DNA of 39,109 nucleotides from assembly GCA_963974915.1 (NCBI GenBank), contig CAXBES010000019.1, forward strand, positions 1 through 39,109, in the 5' to 3' direction. Below the pieces are notes generated by a model. That model did not search any database, was not told the DNA's origin, and worked only from the letters and a program-made list of their open reading frames with translations. How positions within the stretch are numbered: position 1 is the stretch's first letter; each line of letters begins with the position of its first letter. A program made the translations under genes and the position numbers. This stretch comes from CAXBES01 sp963974915 (lineage in GTDB: Bacteria; Bacteroidota; Bacteroidia; Flavobacteriales; Flavobacteriaceae). Shown piece after piece: positions 8,447-16,734 of this stretch.

Positions 8447-9064
8447 ATGACATTTTTTAAATATCTCTTTACCAAGGCATTTTTGAAGCAATTGTTATTA
8501 GCTATCTTGGCTCTTATAGTGCTTACTTTCTTAATGTTATGGTGGTTGAGAAGTACTACGAACCACAATCAAAAAATTGAGGTTCCAAATTTAGCGAAGC
8601 TATCGTTAGACAAGGTAGAAGAACAGTTAAACGAATTAGAACTGAGATATGAAATTCTGGATTCGGCAAACTACAATCCTGAATATCCAAAATACTCGGT
8701 AATAGAACAAATTCCAAAGGCGGGTAAATATGTAAAGGAAGATAGAAAGATCTATCTCACTCTAAATCCGTCGGGTTACAGAAAAATAGCAGTTCCGCCG
8801 GTGGTTGGGAAAACCGGCCGACAGGCAGAACCTACGCTGCTGGCGATGGGCTTTAAGATTGGAAAGGTGAGTACTCGACCGCATATTAGCGATCAAGTGT
8901 TAGAGATGCGTTATAACGGTGAGAAATTAGTTCCCGGCACCGAAATTCCAAAAACTTCAGTTATCGATCTTATTGTGGGTGATGGTTCGCTCAACAGAGT
9001 TCAAAACGAAACCGACGAATCCGGTAATTCTTCTTCAGAAACAGACGGCGATGGAGGAGCATAA
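8447..9064 (+). CDS. PASTA domain-containing membrane protein
   Basis: From ATG 8447 the protein has 205 residues. I chose this start over an in-frame TTG at 8426 because the promoter -7 element lies on that TTG. A single membrane segment (about residues 8-32) follows a short cytosolic end. The outer part holds PASTA-type repeats: one around VPNLAKLSLDKVEEQLNELE, and a second around VPPVVGKTGRQAEPTLLAMG. PASTA repeats bind peptidoglycan fragments or beta-lactam-like ligands. Here there is no kinase or penicillin-binding domain attached. The C-terminus is Ser/Asp/Gly-rich. The last 14 bases overlap the start of the pseudouridine synthase gene, so the two are translationally coupled. Being divergent from ddl suggests a cell wall role, which is inference. 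Confidence 0.88.
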   Translation: MTFFKYLFTKAFLKQLLLAILALIVLTFLMLWWLRSTTNHNQKIEVPNLAKLSLDKVEEQLNELELRYEILDSANYNPEYPKYSVIEQIPKAGKYVKEDRKIYLTLNPSGYRKIAVPPVVGKTGRQAEPTLLAMGFKIGKVSTRPHISDQVLEMRYNGEKLVPGTEIPKTSVIDLIVGDGSLNRVQNETDESGNSSSETDGDGGA

Positions 9065-10100
9065 GTTAGAAGGCCCTTCCGAAGAAAACGGAAATGATGA
9101 TTTGTACGAACACCACAGGTTTGTGGCAGATAAGGGACAACAACCTCTACGAGTCGACAAATATTTAATGAATAAGGTCGAGAATGCTACCCGGAATAAA
9201 ATTCAGAAATCGGCAAAAGACGGAAATATTTATGTAAATGATGTCGCGGTAAAATCGAGTTATAAAGTAAAACCCCTCGATGTAATTACCGTACTATTCG
9301 AGCATCCTCCCTACGAATACCTTCTCGTTCCCGAAGACATTCCTATCGATATCGTTTATGAAGATGAAACCTTATTAGTTGTAAATAAACCTGCCGGAAT
9401 GGTGGTTCATCCGGGTCACGGTAATTACAGCGGAACATTGATAAACGCCCTAACATTTCATTTCGAAAATCTACCAAATAACAGCAGTGAACGTCCGGGC
9501 CTGGTTCATAGAATTGATAAGGATACGAGTGGTTTGCTGGTCATTGCAAAAACTGAACAGGCGATGACACATCTTTCGAAGCAGTTTTTCAATAAAACCA
9601 CCGAAAGGGAATACATTGCCTTGGTTTGGGGTAATATTGAAGAAGATAGCGGTACAATTGAAGGGAATATTGGACGTCATCCTAAGAACAGATTGCAGAA
9701 TACCGTGTTTGAAGGCGACGACGCAGACGACAAAGGAAAACCGGCGGTAACGCATTTTACGGTGTTGGAACGATTAGGATATGTAACTCTTGTTTCCTGT
9801 AAACTGGAAACAGGAAGAACACATCAAATCAGGGTGCATTTAAAGCATATTGGGCACACTTTATTTAACGACGAAAGATATGGTGGAGATAAAATATTAA
9901 AAGGCACCACTTTTTCAAAGTATAAACAATTTGTAGATAATTGTTTTAAAGTTTTGCCCAGACAGGCGTTGCATGCAAAAACGCTAGGATTTAAGCATCC
10001 TGTTTCAAAAGAGATGATACGTTTTGAAGCACCCGTACCCGAAGATATTGAACAATGTTTAGATCGTTGGCGAAATTACTCTAAGCATGTCATTGAATAA
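9051..10100 (+). CDS. rluD: RluA/RluD-family 23S rRNA pseudouridine synthase
   Basis: From ATG 9051 the protein has 349 residues. It has an S4-like RNA-binding domain (around LRVDKYLMNKVENATRNKIQ) and then the catalytic domain with HRIDKDTSGLLVIAK, whose Asp is the nucleophile of RluA-family synthases, plus ETGRTHQIRVHL near the C-terminus. These enzymes isomerise specific uridines in 23S rRNA helices. RluD is the most likely member because of the S4 domain and length, but the exact target is inferred. Its ATG overlaps the end of the PASTA gene by 14 bases; longer upstream extensions in this frame only run through PASTA coding sequence and were rejected. Confidence 0.92.
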   Translation: MEEHKLEGPSEENGNDDLYEHHRFVADKGQQPLRVDKYLMNKVENATRNKIQKSAKDGNIYVNDVAVKSSYKVKPLDVITVLFEHPPYEYLLVPEDIPIDIVYEDETLLVVNKPAGMVVHPGHGNYSGTLINALTFHFENLPNNSSERPGLVHRIDKDTSGLLVIAKTEQAMTHLSKQFFNKTTEREYIALVWGNIEEDSGTIEGNIGRHPKNRLQNTVFEGDDADDKGKPAVTHFTVLERLGYVTLVSCKLETGRTHQIRVHLKHIGHTLFNDERYGGDKILKGTTFSKYKQFVDNCFKVLPRQALHAKTLGFKHPVSKEMIRFEAPVPEDIEQCLDRWRNYSKHVIE

Positions 10101-10131
10101 AAAAACCGCTTTCAATTTCTTGAAAACGGCC
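10099..10131 (-). terminator. Terminator of the FG-GAP protein gene
   Basis: Read on the minus strand, CCGTTTTCAA and TTGAAAGCGG form a 10-bp stem around GAAA, followed by seven T. It lies between the convergent rluD and FG-GAP genes and could also slow transcription from rluD. Confidence 0.75.
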
Positions 10132-10160
10132 TCTTCACAATTTAAACAATTAACTAAATA

Positions 10161-11918
10161 TTAATTTTTGATCCATTTCCCGGTAAACGTTTTGGTACCG
10201 TCAGAAATATTGATAAAATACAATCCGCTGCTAAACTTTCTGAAATTATATGTAAGCCCTTCATTTTGCAGGATATTTGTTTCTTCGGAAAAAACTTCCT
10301 TTCCATCAATTGAATAGATCTTTACTGATGCATTTTCCATGGCACTGGGAAGCATTAGAGTAACCGAGCCGTCTGAAGGGTTCGGACTAATACTGATGCT
10401 CACATTACCAAGAACTTCGTTCACATCTAAAGGCACTTCTTCTACGAGTCCGTCACGGAAGTTATTTCCTTTATAGCCGTTTCTGATAATTTTATCTGCG
10501 TTGTAAGGAACATTCAGGTTGTATGAATTCACAAAGGTTGAATCTACACCTGCACCAAAAGTTAAGGTGTAAGAGTTTGAAGTAAGGTCCATCATGCCAT
10601 CCCCATCAACATCGCCAAGCACTGCCGAATTTAAGAACGTAAAACCACGAGGTCTTAACGGAAATCCATCTATTTCCCCGCTACCATCTGTAGAATAGGC
10701 GTGTAAATAGCCGTTTCCATCCATATCAGTAACATTACTCGTAAAAATAATATCCAGGACATCATCATTATTGATATCTGCAATACTTAAAACACCTTCG
10801 TTTCCGCCATATTTTTCAATTGGGAAGTTCGGGATATCTGTTGCGCTAGGTGTAAGTCCGAAGATCGTTGGAAGCGGATCTCCTGTTCCGCTAACACTTT
10901 TATCTCCCATAAATATCTCGTAGGTTCCGTCATTGTCGATATCTGCAACGGTTGCAGGCGAATATGTCCACTCATTTCTTGCTAAAGGCCAACCCGGATA
11001 GTAGGTTCCGTCGTGATTCATAACATAAAATGCTGCTGCATCACCGTGGTTACTCCCTACGATCTCAAGGTCTTCGTCTCCATCAAGATCTACTAAAATT
11101 GGAGATTGATACGAATATCTAACTGTTGGGTCCACAACCGGAAATCCCGTAAGCACATTTCCCTGATTATCGAAAGCATACATTCCTGCAGAGGATGCTG
11201 CAATAACCAAATCTTTGTTCCCGTCATTATCAATATCACCAATAGATGGGGTAAAGGCAGGAGTGGCCGGTATCTCTACAGGGTAGCCTGCATTTATTGA
11301 AGTTCCGTCAATATTTAAGGCGTGTACAAAACCTTGAGTGCTTCCGGCTCTTTCACCGGCAATAATATCTAAGGTGCCGTCTCCATCTAGATCTGCGACA
11401 GCCGGCGCGTTGATCATCCAGTTATCGTTGAAGTTAAGTGGCCATCCCGGAAGATCGACTCCCTGACCGTCTGTAACATATAGCCTTCCAACAGTAGTTG
11501 GATAACCTGTGTTAATGATTATTTCCATATTACCATCGTCGTCCAGATCAACCACGGTAGGAGGTAGGAGTATAGGACCTAAAACCGTTTTTTCGAATAT
11601 AATGTTTCCATCACCATCCAATGCATAGAGCGTCGTGTCAATTCCGTATATAATTTCCTCAACTCCGTCGTTATTGATATCGGCTAATGTAGCCCCTCTT
11701 GAGTTTTTAATTCCCGGGTTCGCGGGTTTTCCGAAGCTAAAAAGCAAATCGACCGCCATAGAATTTTCGGCATTCGTATAAGGAGGAAGATCTACAGTTT
11801 CGGTAGTAAAAGTTCCATCTTCATTTAAGGTTGCTTTTTTTCCTGTTAATTCTTGAGCAGTTAATGCTACGGTGGTACATAAAGTTAATGCACCAAGGAG
11901 TAATTTTATTCTTTTCAT
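10161..11918 (-). CDS. Secreted FG-GAP/VCBS repeat protein with type IX sorting domain
   Basis: The 585-residue protein has a signal peptide (about residues 1-21, ending TAQE). It then carries repeated segments of the form DIDNDGxxDIxxG or DLDGDG (for example VDLDDDGNMEIIIN, ADLDGDGTLDIIAG, GDIDNDGNKDLVIA, GDVDGDGMMDLTSN). These are calcium-binding beta-propeller blades of the FG-GAP/VCBS type. The last about 80 residues (ISISPNPSDGSVTL to KTFTGKWIKN) are a type A C-terminal sorting domain, which sends the protein through the Bacteroidota type IX secretion system to the surface or medium. It stands alone. A ligand or enzyme activity is not visible; adhesion or polymer binding is a guess. Confidence 0.9.
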   Translation of the reverse strand: MKRIKLLLGALTLCTTVALTAQELTGKKATLNEDGTFTTETVDLPPYTNAENSMAVDLLFSFGKPANPGIKNSRGATLADINNDGVEEIIYGIDTTLYALDGDGNIIFEKTVLGPILLPPTVVDLDDDGNMEIIINTGYPTTVGRLYVTDGQGVDLPGWPLNFNDNWMINAPAVADLDGDGTLDIIAGERAGSTQGFVHALNIDGTSINAGYPVEIPATPAFTPSIGDIDNDGNKDLVIAASSAGMYAFDNQGNVLTGFPVVDPTVRYSYQSPILVDLDGDEDLEIVGSNHGDAAAFYVMNHDGTYYPGWPLARNEWTYSPATVADIDNDGTYEIFMGDKSVSGTGDPLPTIFGLTPSATDIPNFPIEKYGGNEGVLSIADINNDDVLDIIFTSNVTDMDGNGYLHAYSTDGSGEIDGFPLRPRGFTFLNSAVLGDVDGDGMMDLTSNSYTLTFGAGVDSTFVNSYNLNVPYNADKIIRNGYKGNNFRDGLVEEVPLDVNEVLGNVSISISPNPSDGSVTLMLPSAMENASVKIYSIDGKEVFSEETNILQNEGLTYNFRKFSSGLYFINISDGTKTFTGKWIKN

Positions 11919-12068
11919 TGTAGTTATTTAAGTGAATTCTAAAGCTAGAGATAATGCACTCGCAAGAATGTTAAAAAAATACTAATCCTTTAGGTGCGAT
12001 TGTTAATTAAAGTTTTATAGTTATCCGTTAGCCCTTTCCATATCTCATATTGTAAAAGTTAAACAGTT

Positions 12069-12098
12069 GGAAATAATCATATAATCTTCTTATTTTTG
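12069..12098 (+). promoter_or_regulatory. Predicted promoter of yaaA
   Basis: TATTTTTG at 12091-12098 matches TAnnTTTG, with a TTG ending at 12069 about 21 bases upstream. The element overlaps an upstream in-frame TTG, so translation from there is excluded and ATG 12114 is preferred. Confidence 0.5.
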
Positions 12099-12113
12099 AC
12101 GAAAAGAAAAACT

Positions 12114-12875
12114 ATGAAGATCGTTGTTTCACCGGCTAAAACATTAGATTACAAATCGGAATTACCCACAAATCGAGCAACTCAACCCAAATTTCTTGAG
12201 CAGAGTGAAACCCTGAATGCTAAACTGGCAAGAAAATCTAAAAAAGCGATCAAGGAATTAATGCATATTAGCGATTCGCTCGCTCAATTAAATTATGAGC
12301 GATATAAAGAGTTTTCTACTCCGTTTACAAAGGATAATGCAAGACCTGCTGTATATGCTTTCGCCGGAGATGTATATACGGGCTTAGACGCCTACACGAT
12401 TTCTGAAAAAAAGATCGATCTGCTGCAAGACACTTTAAGAATTCTCTCCGGACTATATGGAATTTTAAGGCCATTAGATCTTATTCAGCCCTACCGACTG
12501 GAAATGGGAACAGATCTAAAGATGGGAAGAAAGAAGAATCTATACGAGTTTTGGGGAGACAGCATTACTGAAACATTAAATAGTGAATTGGAAGATGGCG
12601 AGCTCTTTCTTAATTTGGCGAGTAATGAATACTTTAAAGTAATAGATCCTAAAAAACTGAAAGTGCCCGTAATTTCTCCTGTTTTTAAAGACTTTAAGAA
12701 CGGGGAGCTTAAGTTTATCTCTTTCTTTGCAAAAAAAGCCCGAGGAAGCATGGCACGATATGTAATAGACAATAATACCAAGACACTTCGGGGAATTAAA
12801 GGATTTGATTACGATGGGTATACCTACAGTGAGAAATATACTGAGAATGAAAATGAACCCGTGTTTATTCGCTAG
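12114..12875 (+). CDS. yaaA: Peroxide stress protein YaaA (DUF328)
   Basis: The 253-residue protein begins MKIVVSPAKTLD, the hallmark N-terminus of the YaaA/DUF328 family, and keeps the family blocks YDGLDAYT-like (VYTGLDAYTIS) and FKDFKNGELKFISFFAKKARG near the C-terminus. In E. coli YaaA lowers free iron and protects DNA during peroxide stress; the mechanism is a DNA-binding fold of its own. The stop codon TAG shares its last base with the GTG start of the next gene (tagtg), so the DNA-repair-like neighbour is translationally coupled, in keeping with a shared role in oxidative DNA damage (inference). Confidence 0.95.
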   Translation: MKIVVSPAKTLDYKSELPTNRATQPKFLEQSETLNAKLARKSKKAIKELMHISDSLAQLNYERYKEFSTPFTKDNARPAVYAFAGDVYTGLDAYTISEKKIDLLQDTLRILSGLYGILRPLDLIQPYRLEMGTDLKMGRKKNLYEFWGDSITETLNSELEDGELFLNLASNEYFKVIDPKKLKVPVISPVFKDFKNGELKFISFFAKKARGSMARYVIDNNTKTLRGIKGFDYDGYTYSEKYTENENEPVFIR

Positions 12876-13540
12876 TGTTCCTTCATACTCATCCATACCA
12901 GCCATTTATTCCTGAAAATGCTACAAAACTCATTGTTGGTACTTTGCCACCCCCAAGATTCACTACCGGAGATTTAAAGGAAGGAGATGTCGATTTTTGC
13001 TACGGAAGCAGGGACGGACTTCTATGGCCCATTCTGGATAGGATCTTTAACCTCGATCTAAGATACGAGACTACTGCTGCTGCGATCGCCCATAGAAAAC
13101 ACTTTTTGAAAGCTCGTGGAATTGGGATTTGTGATATTGTTGCTTCAGCAAAAAGGGAGAAAGTAGATGCGTCAGATCTGGGAATGCAAGAAGTAGAACT
13201 TCGGAATCTTATTTCGGTACTTGAAAAGCATCATCATATTAATACTTTATTGTTTACGGGCGGAAATAGTAAAAACGGTCCGGAGTACTTCTTCCGGAAG
13301 CAGTTAAAAGAACATCGGGTATCGCTAAAAGTAATTTCTTCGGAAGTGCCCAGAATTCACAGTTTTGAATTGCCAAATAGCAAGCGAGTCGTGCAAACCG
13401 TCTCGCTAACAGCCCCTTCGGGTGCCGCGAACAGAGCGATTGGGAGCATTTCTGAATATAAAAAACGCAAAGCCCAAAACCCAAATTATACGACAATCGA
13501 TTTCAGAGTTGAACAGTACACCCCTTTTTTTAAACAATAA
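12875..13540 (+). CDS. Uracil-DNA glycosylase superfamily protein (Mug-like)
   Basis: The 221-residue protein starts at GTG 12875, directly on the yaaA stop. The N-terminal motif KLIVGTLPPPRF (about 18-29) matches the GxxPxx catalytic loop region of uracil-DNA glycosylase superfamily members, and TAPSGAANRAIG near residue 180 fits the position and shape of the SPSPAN-type substrate loop. The middle is conserved-looking but lacks an iron-sulfur cluster signature. Members remove uracil or mismatched bases from DNA. The subfamily is uncertain; Bacteroidota genomes commonly have this form next to yaaA in my recollection. A hairpin follows its stop. Confidence 0.75.
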   Translation: MFLHTHPYQPFIPENATKLIVGTLPPPRFTTGDLKEGDVDFCYGSRDGLLWPILDRIFNLDLRYETTAAAIAHRKHFLKARGIGICDIVASAKREKVDASDLGMQEVELRNLISVLEKHHHINTLLFTGGNSKNGPEYFFRKQLKEHRVSLKVISSEVPRIHSFELPNSKRVVQTVSLTAPSGAANRAIGSISEYKKRKAQNPNYTTIDFRVEQYTPFFKQ

Positions 13541-13569
13541 AAGCCCTATCGCAGTTGCGATAAAGCTTT
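13540..13569. terminator. Hairpin between the glycosylase-like gene and the bTHX gene
   Basis: AAAGC, ATCGCA and the partners TGCGAT, GCTTT make an interrupted stem with T-rich flanks on both strands. It lies between the convergent ends at 13540 and 13596 and can serve both. Confidence 0.6.
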
Positions 13570-13595
13570 CACTTTTAATTGATGATCGGAAAAAA

Positions 13596-13721
13596 TTATT
13601 TAGACAAAGCGTCTTTTCGTTTTTTCGGACTCAACTTAAACTTACCTTTTCTGGGTCTTAGTTTTCCGTAGGTCCCGATAATAATTTTTCCCCGTTTCGT
13701 TTTTTTATCACCTTTTCCCAT
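13596..13721 (-). CDS. 30S ribosomal protein bTHX
   Basis: This 41-residue gene reads MGKGDKKTKRGKI, then IIGTYGKLRPRKGK, and ends KKRKDALSK. The GTYGKxRPRK core and extreme Lys/Arg content identify the small protein THX of the 30S subunit head, known from Thermus and present in many Bacteroidota. Its ATG shares one base with the stop codon of the preceding 42-residue gene (taATG), so the two are translationally coupled. Confidence 0.93.
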   Translation of the reverse strand: MGKGDKKTKRGKIIIGTYGKLRPRKGKFKLSPKKRKDALSK

Positions 13722-13849
13722 TATTTCTTGTTTTGTTGTTTTTTAATGGTTTTTTCGTTGATATCAAATTTATTAGTATTCTGATTTATATTTCCCGTTG
13801 GGTTTGTCGGGTTTGTTTGTTCTGTCTTTCTTTCAAATTTCTTTTCCAT
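13721..13849 (-). CDS. Small hydrophilic protein upstream of bTHX
   Basis: A 42-residue Lys/Asn/Thr-rich protein (begins MEKKFERKTEQTNPTNPTGN, ends KKQQNKK) with no hydrophobic segment. Support for it being real: ATG with an A-rich upstream region, and a one-base overlap with the bTHX start that suggests coupled translation. It resembles in composition the two tiny proteins at 33651-33963. Function unknown. An alternative is that it is just a leader ORF that feeds ribosomes to the bTHX start. Confidence 0.6.
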   Translation of the reverse strand: MEKKFERKTEQTNPTNPTGNINQNTNKFDINEKTIKKQQNKK

Positions 13850-13925
13850 GATCTTTACTTTTTTAATTCACCTTAATATAGAGTTTATAACTCGCAATAT
13901 GTCTTAAAAGCTTATTAAAGTTGGG

Positions 13926-14693
13926 TTAAAGTTCTCTAATCGAGCTTATAAAACGGGGAATACCGGCAATTCCGTCTGTTTTTAGCATTTTGATAAAAGC
14001 ACTTCCAATAATCGCTCCATCGGTGTTTTTAGTTGCGGCTTCAAAAGTTTGAGCATTGTGAATTCCGAATCCGACGATCTGTGGATTCTTAAGTTCAAAA
14101 GTAGCTATTCTATTAAAATAATTGGTCTGTTCGGCTCCAAAACCTTGATTAGCACCGGTCGTACTTGCACTGCTTACCAAATAAATAAAACCGTTAGAAT
14201 TTTTATCGACCTCACGGATTCTTTCTTCGGAAGTTTGCGGAGTGATAAGGAATATATTTATCATGCCGTATTTCTCAAATATGGACTTATAGTGTTCTGT
14301 ATATTCTTTTAACGGAAGATCCGGTAGAATACAACCATCGATCCCTATTTCGTTACATTTTTTGCAAAAGGCTTCCACTCCATACTGAAGAACGGGATTA
14401 AAATATCCCATGATGATTAGCGGGATGGTTACTTTTTTCCGAATATCTTTTAATTGCTCGAAAAGTAGCTGTGTGGTCATTCCGTTTTGCAATGCCGCTG
14501 TGGAACTTGCTTGTATGGTTGGGCCATCGGCTAAGGGATCACTAAAAGGGAGTCCTATTTCTACCATATCGACACCGTTTTGTTCCAACGATTCTAAAAT
14601 TGGCACTGTATCCTCAAGCTTGGGATAACCTGCGGTAAAGTAGATGGAGAGTAGTTTTTTGTTTTCTCGAAGTTTGTCTTTAATTCTATTCAT
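13926..14693 (-). CDS. trpA: Tryptophan synthase alpha chain
   Basis: The 255-residue TIM-barrel subunit splits indole-3-glycerol phosphate to indole and glyceraldehyde 3-phosphate. Visible are FTAGYP (about 19-24), DMVEIGLPFSDPLADGPTIQ (43-62; catalytic Glu in VEIG), the GCILPDLPLKE loop with the second catalytic Asp, and VGFGIHNAQT near the phosphate site. It is the last gene of trpEGDCFBA, separated from trpB by a 173-base spacer rather than the usual tight junction. Confidence 0.97.
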   Translation of the reverse strand: MNRIKDKLRENKKLLSIYFTAGYPKLEDTVPILESLEQNGVDMVEIGLPFSDPLADGPTIQASSTAALQNGMTTQLLFEQLKDIRKKVTIPLIIMGYFNPVLQYGVEAFCKKCNEIGIDGCILPDLPLKEYTEHYKSIFEKYGMINIFLITPQTSEERIREVDKNSNGFIYLVSSASTTGANQGFGAEQTNYFNRIATFELKNPQIVGFGIHNAQTFEAATKNTDGAIIGSAFIKMLKTDGIAGIPRFISSIREL

Positions 14694-14705
14694 TTTCCTG
14701 ATGTT

Positions 14706-14864
14706 GCGTTAAGGATTGAGGCATTATTTATACTGAGTATTGGCGAAGTGTTGGAGCTCACCGAACGCCCATTTCATTTAGTCTGGAAGCGAGTAGCGGC
14801 AAAGCCCGCCTTGACCGTGAGAAGCGAGCGCTTGCCTTCCGGCAGGCAGGTCTGGGGAACGCCC
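14706..14864. repeat. Structured insert-like element between trpB and trpA
   Basis: The spacer is bounded by GCGTT at 14706-14710 and AACGC at 14858-14862, a short terminal inverted repeat, two bases from the trpB stop. Inside are a direct repeat of GAAGCGAG, a GGCAAAGCC hairpin, and half of the CCTGCC/GGCAGG palindrome that recurs at 23.4, 33.5 and 37.6 kb. No reading frame of note is present. It looks like a small non-coding mobile or REP-like element that settled in the operon. Confidence 0.55.
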
Positions 14865-14866
14865 TA

Positions 14867-16048
14867 TTATAATTTAAAATAATCAATATAAGTGTTCAAA
14901 TCTTTGTCGCCACGACCACTTAAATTAACCACTACGACCTCGTCTTTTTGAAACTTTCGATCTTTAAAGATCGCAAGGGCGTGGCTGGTTTCTATGGCGG
15001 GGATTATACCTTCTAATTCGCATAATTCCAGTCCGGCGTGCATAGCATCATCATCTGTGACCGAAATAAATTCACCGCGACCGCTGGTAAACAAATGCGC
15101 GTGCATGGGTCCGACACCGGGGTAATCTAACCCTGCCGAAATTGAATAAGGCTCTGTGATCTGTCCGTCGGGCGTTTGCATTAACAGCGTCTTACTCCCA
15201 TGTATGATCCCTACCTTTCCGAGCACAGAAGTAGCGGCACTTTCGCCGGTATTTATTCCTTTTCCTGCCGCTTCAACGGCGATGATCCCTACTTTCGGGT
15301 TGTCGAGAAAGTGATAATACGCTCCTGCGGCATTACTACCTCCACCTACACATGCGACCACATGATCGGGATGTTCCCGGTCTTCTTTTTCTTTTAACTG
15401 AGCTTTAATTTCTTCGGAAATCACACTTTGAAAGCGTGCGACCATATCGGGATATGGGTGCGGACCAACGACACTTCCTATGATGTAATGTGTATTTGTG
15501 GGGTTGTTGATCCAATCTCTAATCGCTTCATTGGTGGCATCTTTTAGGGTTTTACTTCCGCTGGTGGCGGGTACGACTTTTGCACCGAGCATTTTCATAC
15601 GGGCAACATTTGGCGCCTGACGCGCAATATCGATTTCACCCATATAAACAATACACTCTAAACCCATAAGTGCGCAAACCGTTGCAGTAGCTACGCCATG
15701 TTGCCCGGCACCGGTTTCGGCTATTATTCGCGATTTTTTAAGGCGTTTTGCCATTAAGATCTGCCCTATAGTATTGTTCACCTTATGAGCTCCGGTATGA
15801 CAAAGATCTTCGCGTTTTAAGTATATTTTGGTGTTGTATTTTTCTGAAAGACGCTTAGCAAAATAAAGCGGAGTGGGGCGACCTACATATTCCTTTAATA
15901 AATGCTTAAACTCATCTCTAAACGACGCTTCCTGCATAATGTCGAGGTATTGTTGCCTTAGTTCTTCTACATTGGGATATAGCATTTCGGGGATAAAGGC
16001 TCCGCCAAATTCTCCGTAGTATCCGTCTTTATTTGCGTTGTAGTTCAT
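14867..16048 (-). CDS. trpB: Tryptophan synthase beta chain
   Basis: The 393-residue PLP enzyme joins indole and serine to make tryptophan. It carries the PLP-lysine motif HTGAHKVNNTIGQ, the phosphate-binding glycine loop GGGSNAAG, and the substrate loop ETGAGQHGVA. Length is that of the standard TrpB1 type that partners TrpA. It lies 53 bases downstream of trpF. Confidence 0.98.
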   Translation of the reverse strand: MNYNANKDGYYGEFGGAFIPEMLYPNVEELRQQYLDIMQEASFRDEFKHLLKEYVGRPTPLYFAKRLSEKYNTKIYLKREDLCHTGAHKVNNTIGQILMAKRLKKSRIIAETGAGQHGVATATVCALMGLECIVYMGEIDIARQAPNVARMKMLGAKVVPATSGSKTLKDATNEAIRDWINNPTNTHYIIGSVVGPHPYPDMVARFQSVISEEIKAQLKEKEDREHPDHVVACVGGGSNAAGAYYHFLDNPKVGIIAVEAAGKGINTGESAATSVLGKVGIIHGSKTLLMQTPDGQITEPYSISAGLDYPGVGPMHAHLFTSGRGEFISVTDDDAMHAGLELCELEGIIPAIETSHALAIFKDRKFQKDEVVVVNLSGRGDKDLNTYIDYFKL

Positions 16049-16101
16049 GTTTGTTTTAATTATTGATTTTTAGGCTTCAGGATGTATGTTTAAATAAATT
16101 T

Positions 16102-16734
16102 TCATTCGTAAAAAGCGTTAATAAATTGATTTAACCGTATCACATTCTTTACGCCCGGAGCGTCTTCAAATCTGCTGTTAATATCTATGGCGTAAATAGG
16201 GAGATTTGTTTCTATTATGCTGTTTAAAGCGTCAATTTGCTCCATTCCAATACCTCCACTTAAAACAAAGGGTTTTTTGGATGGATAATCCTGTAGGAGG
16301 CTCCAATTAAATACTTCACCATTGCCGCCTTTTTCCTTGCCTTTGGTGTCGAATAAAAACTTATCGACCCATTTTTCGTAGGGTTTTAACAGTGAAAAGT
16401 TGAATGTGTTCCCAATACTGAATACCTTCCAGATCTCGGGTTTAGTATTGTTTTGGTTAAAAAGTGTTTTTAAGTTTTTACAGAACTCCGTCGATTCTTC
16501 TCCGTGTAACTGGATCACATCGAGCTTGTGTTCTTTGATTTTATCAAGAATGAAACTGGTAGATGCATTAACAAACACCCCAACTCTTTTAATTTTTGAT
16601 GGTAACTCGGCAATTTTTCCTTCAAAATTCCTTTTACTTCCCTCGTAAAAAATAAAACCCAGGTAGTCCGGTTGCAAGTTCGCAACTTGCAGGGTATTGT
16701 GTTTCATACCACAGATCTTAAGTTTCGTTTTCAT
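16102..16734 (-). CDS. trpF: Phosphoribosylanthranilate isomerase
   Basis: The 210-residue TIM-barrel enzyme catalyses the third step of tryptophan synthesis. It has the N-terminal KICGMKH with the catalytic Cys (8-10 region), DYLGFIFYEGSKR, the VGVFVN strand, and the C-terminal phosphate site FVLSGGIG with IDINSRFEDAPGVKN. It is a separate gene here, not fused to trpC; its ATG overlaps the trpC stop by four bases (ATGA). Confidence 0.96.
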   Translation of the reverse strand: MKTKLKICGMKHNTLQVANLQPDYLGFIFYEGSKRNFEGKIAELPSKIKRVGVFVNASTSFILDKIKEHKLDVIQLHGEESTEFCKNLKTLFNQNNTKPEIWKVFSIGNTFNFSLLKPYEKWVDKFLFDTKGKEKGGNGEVFNWSLLQDYPSKKPFVLSGGIGMEQIDALNSIIETNLPIYAIDINSRFEDAPGVKNVIRLNQFINAFYE

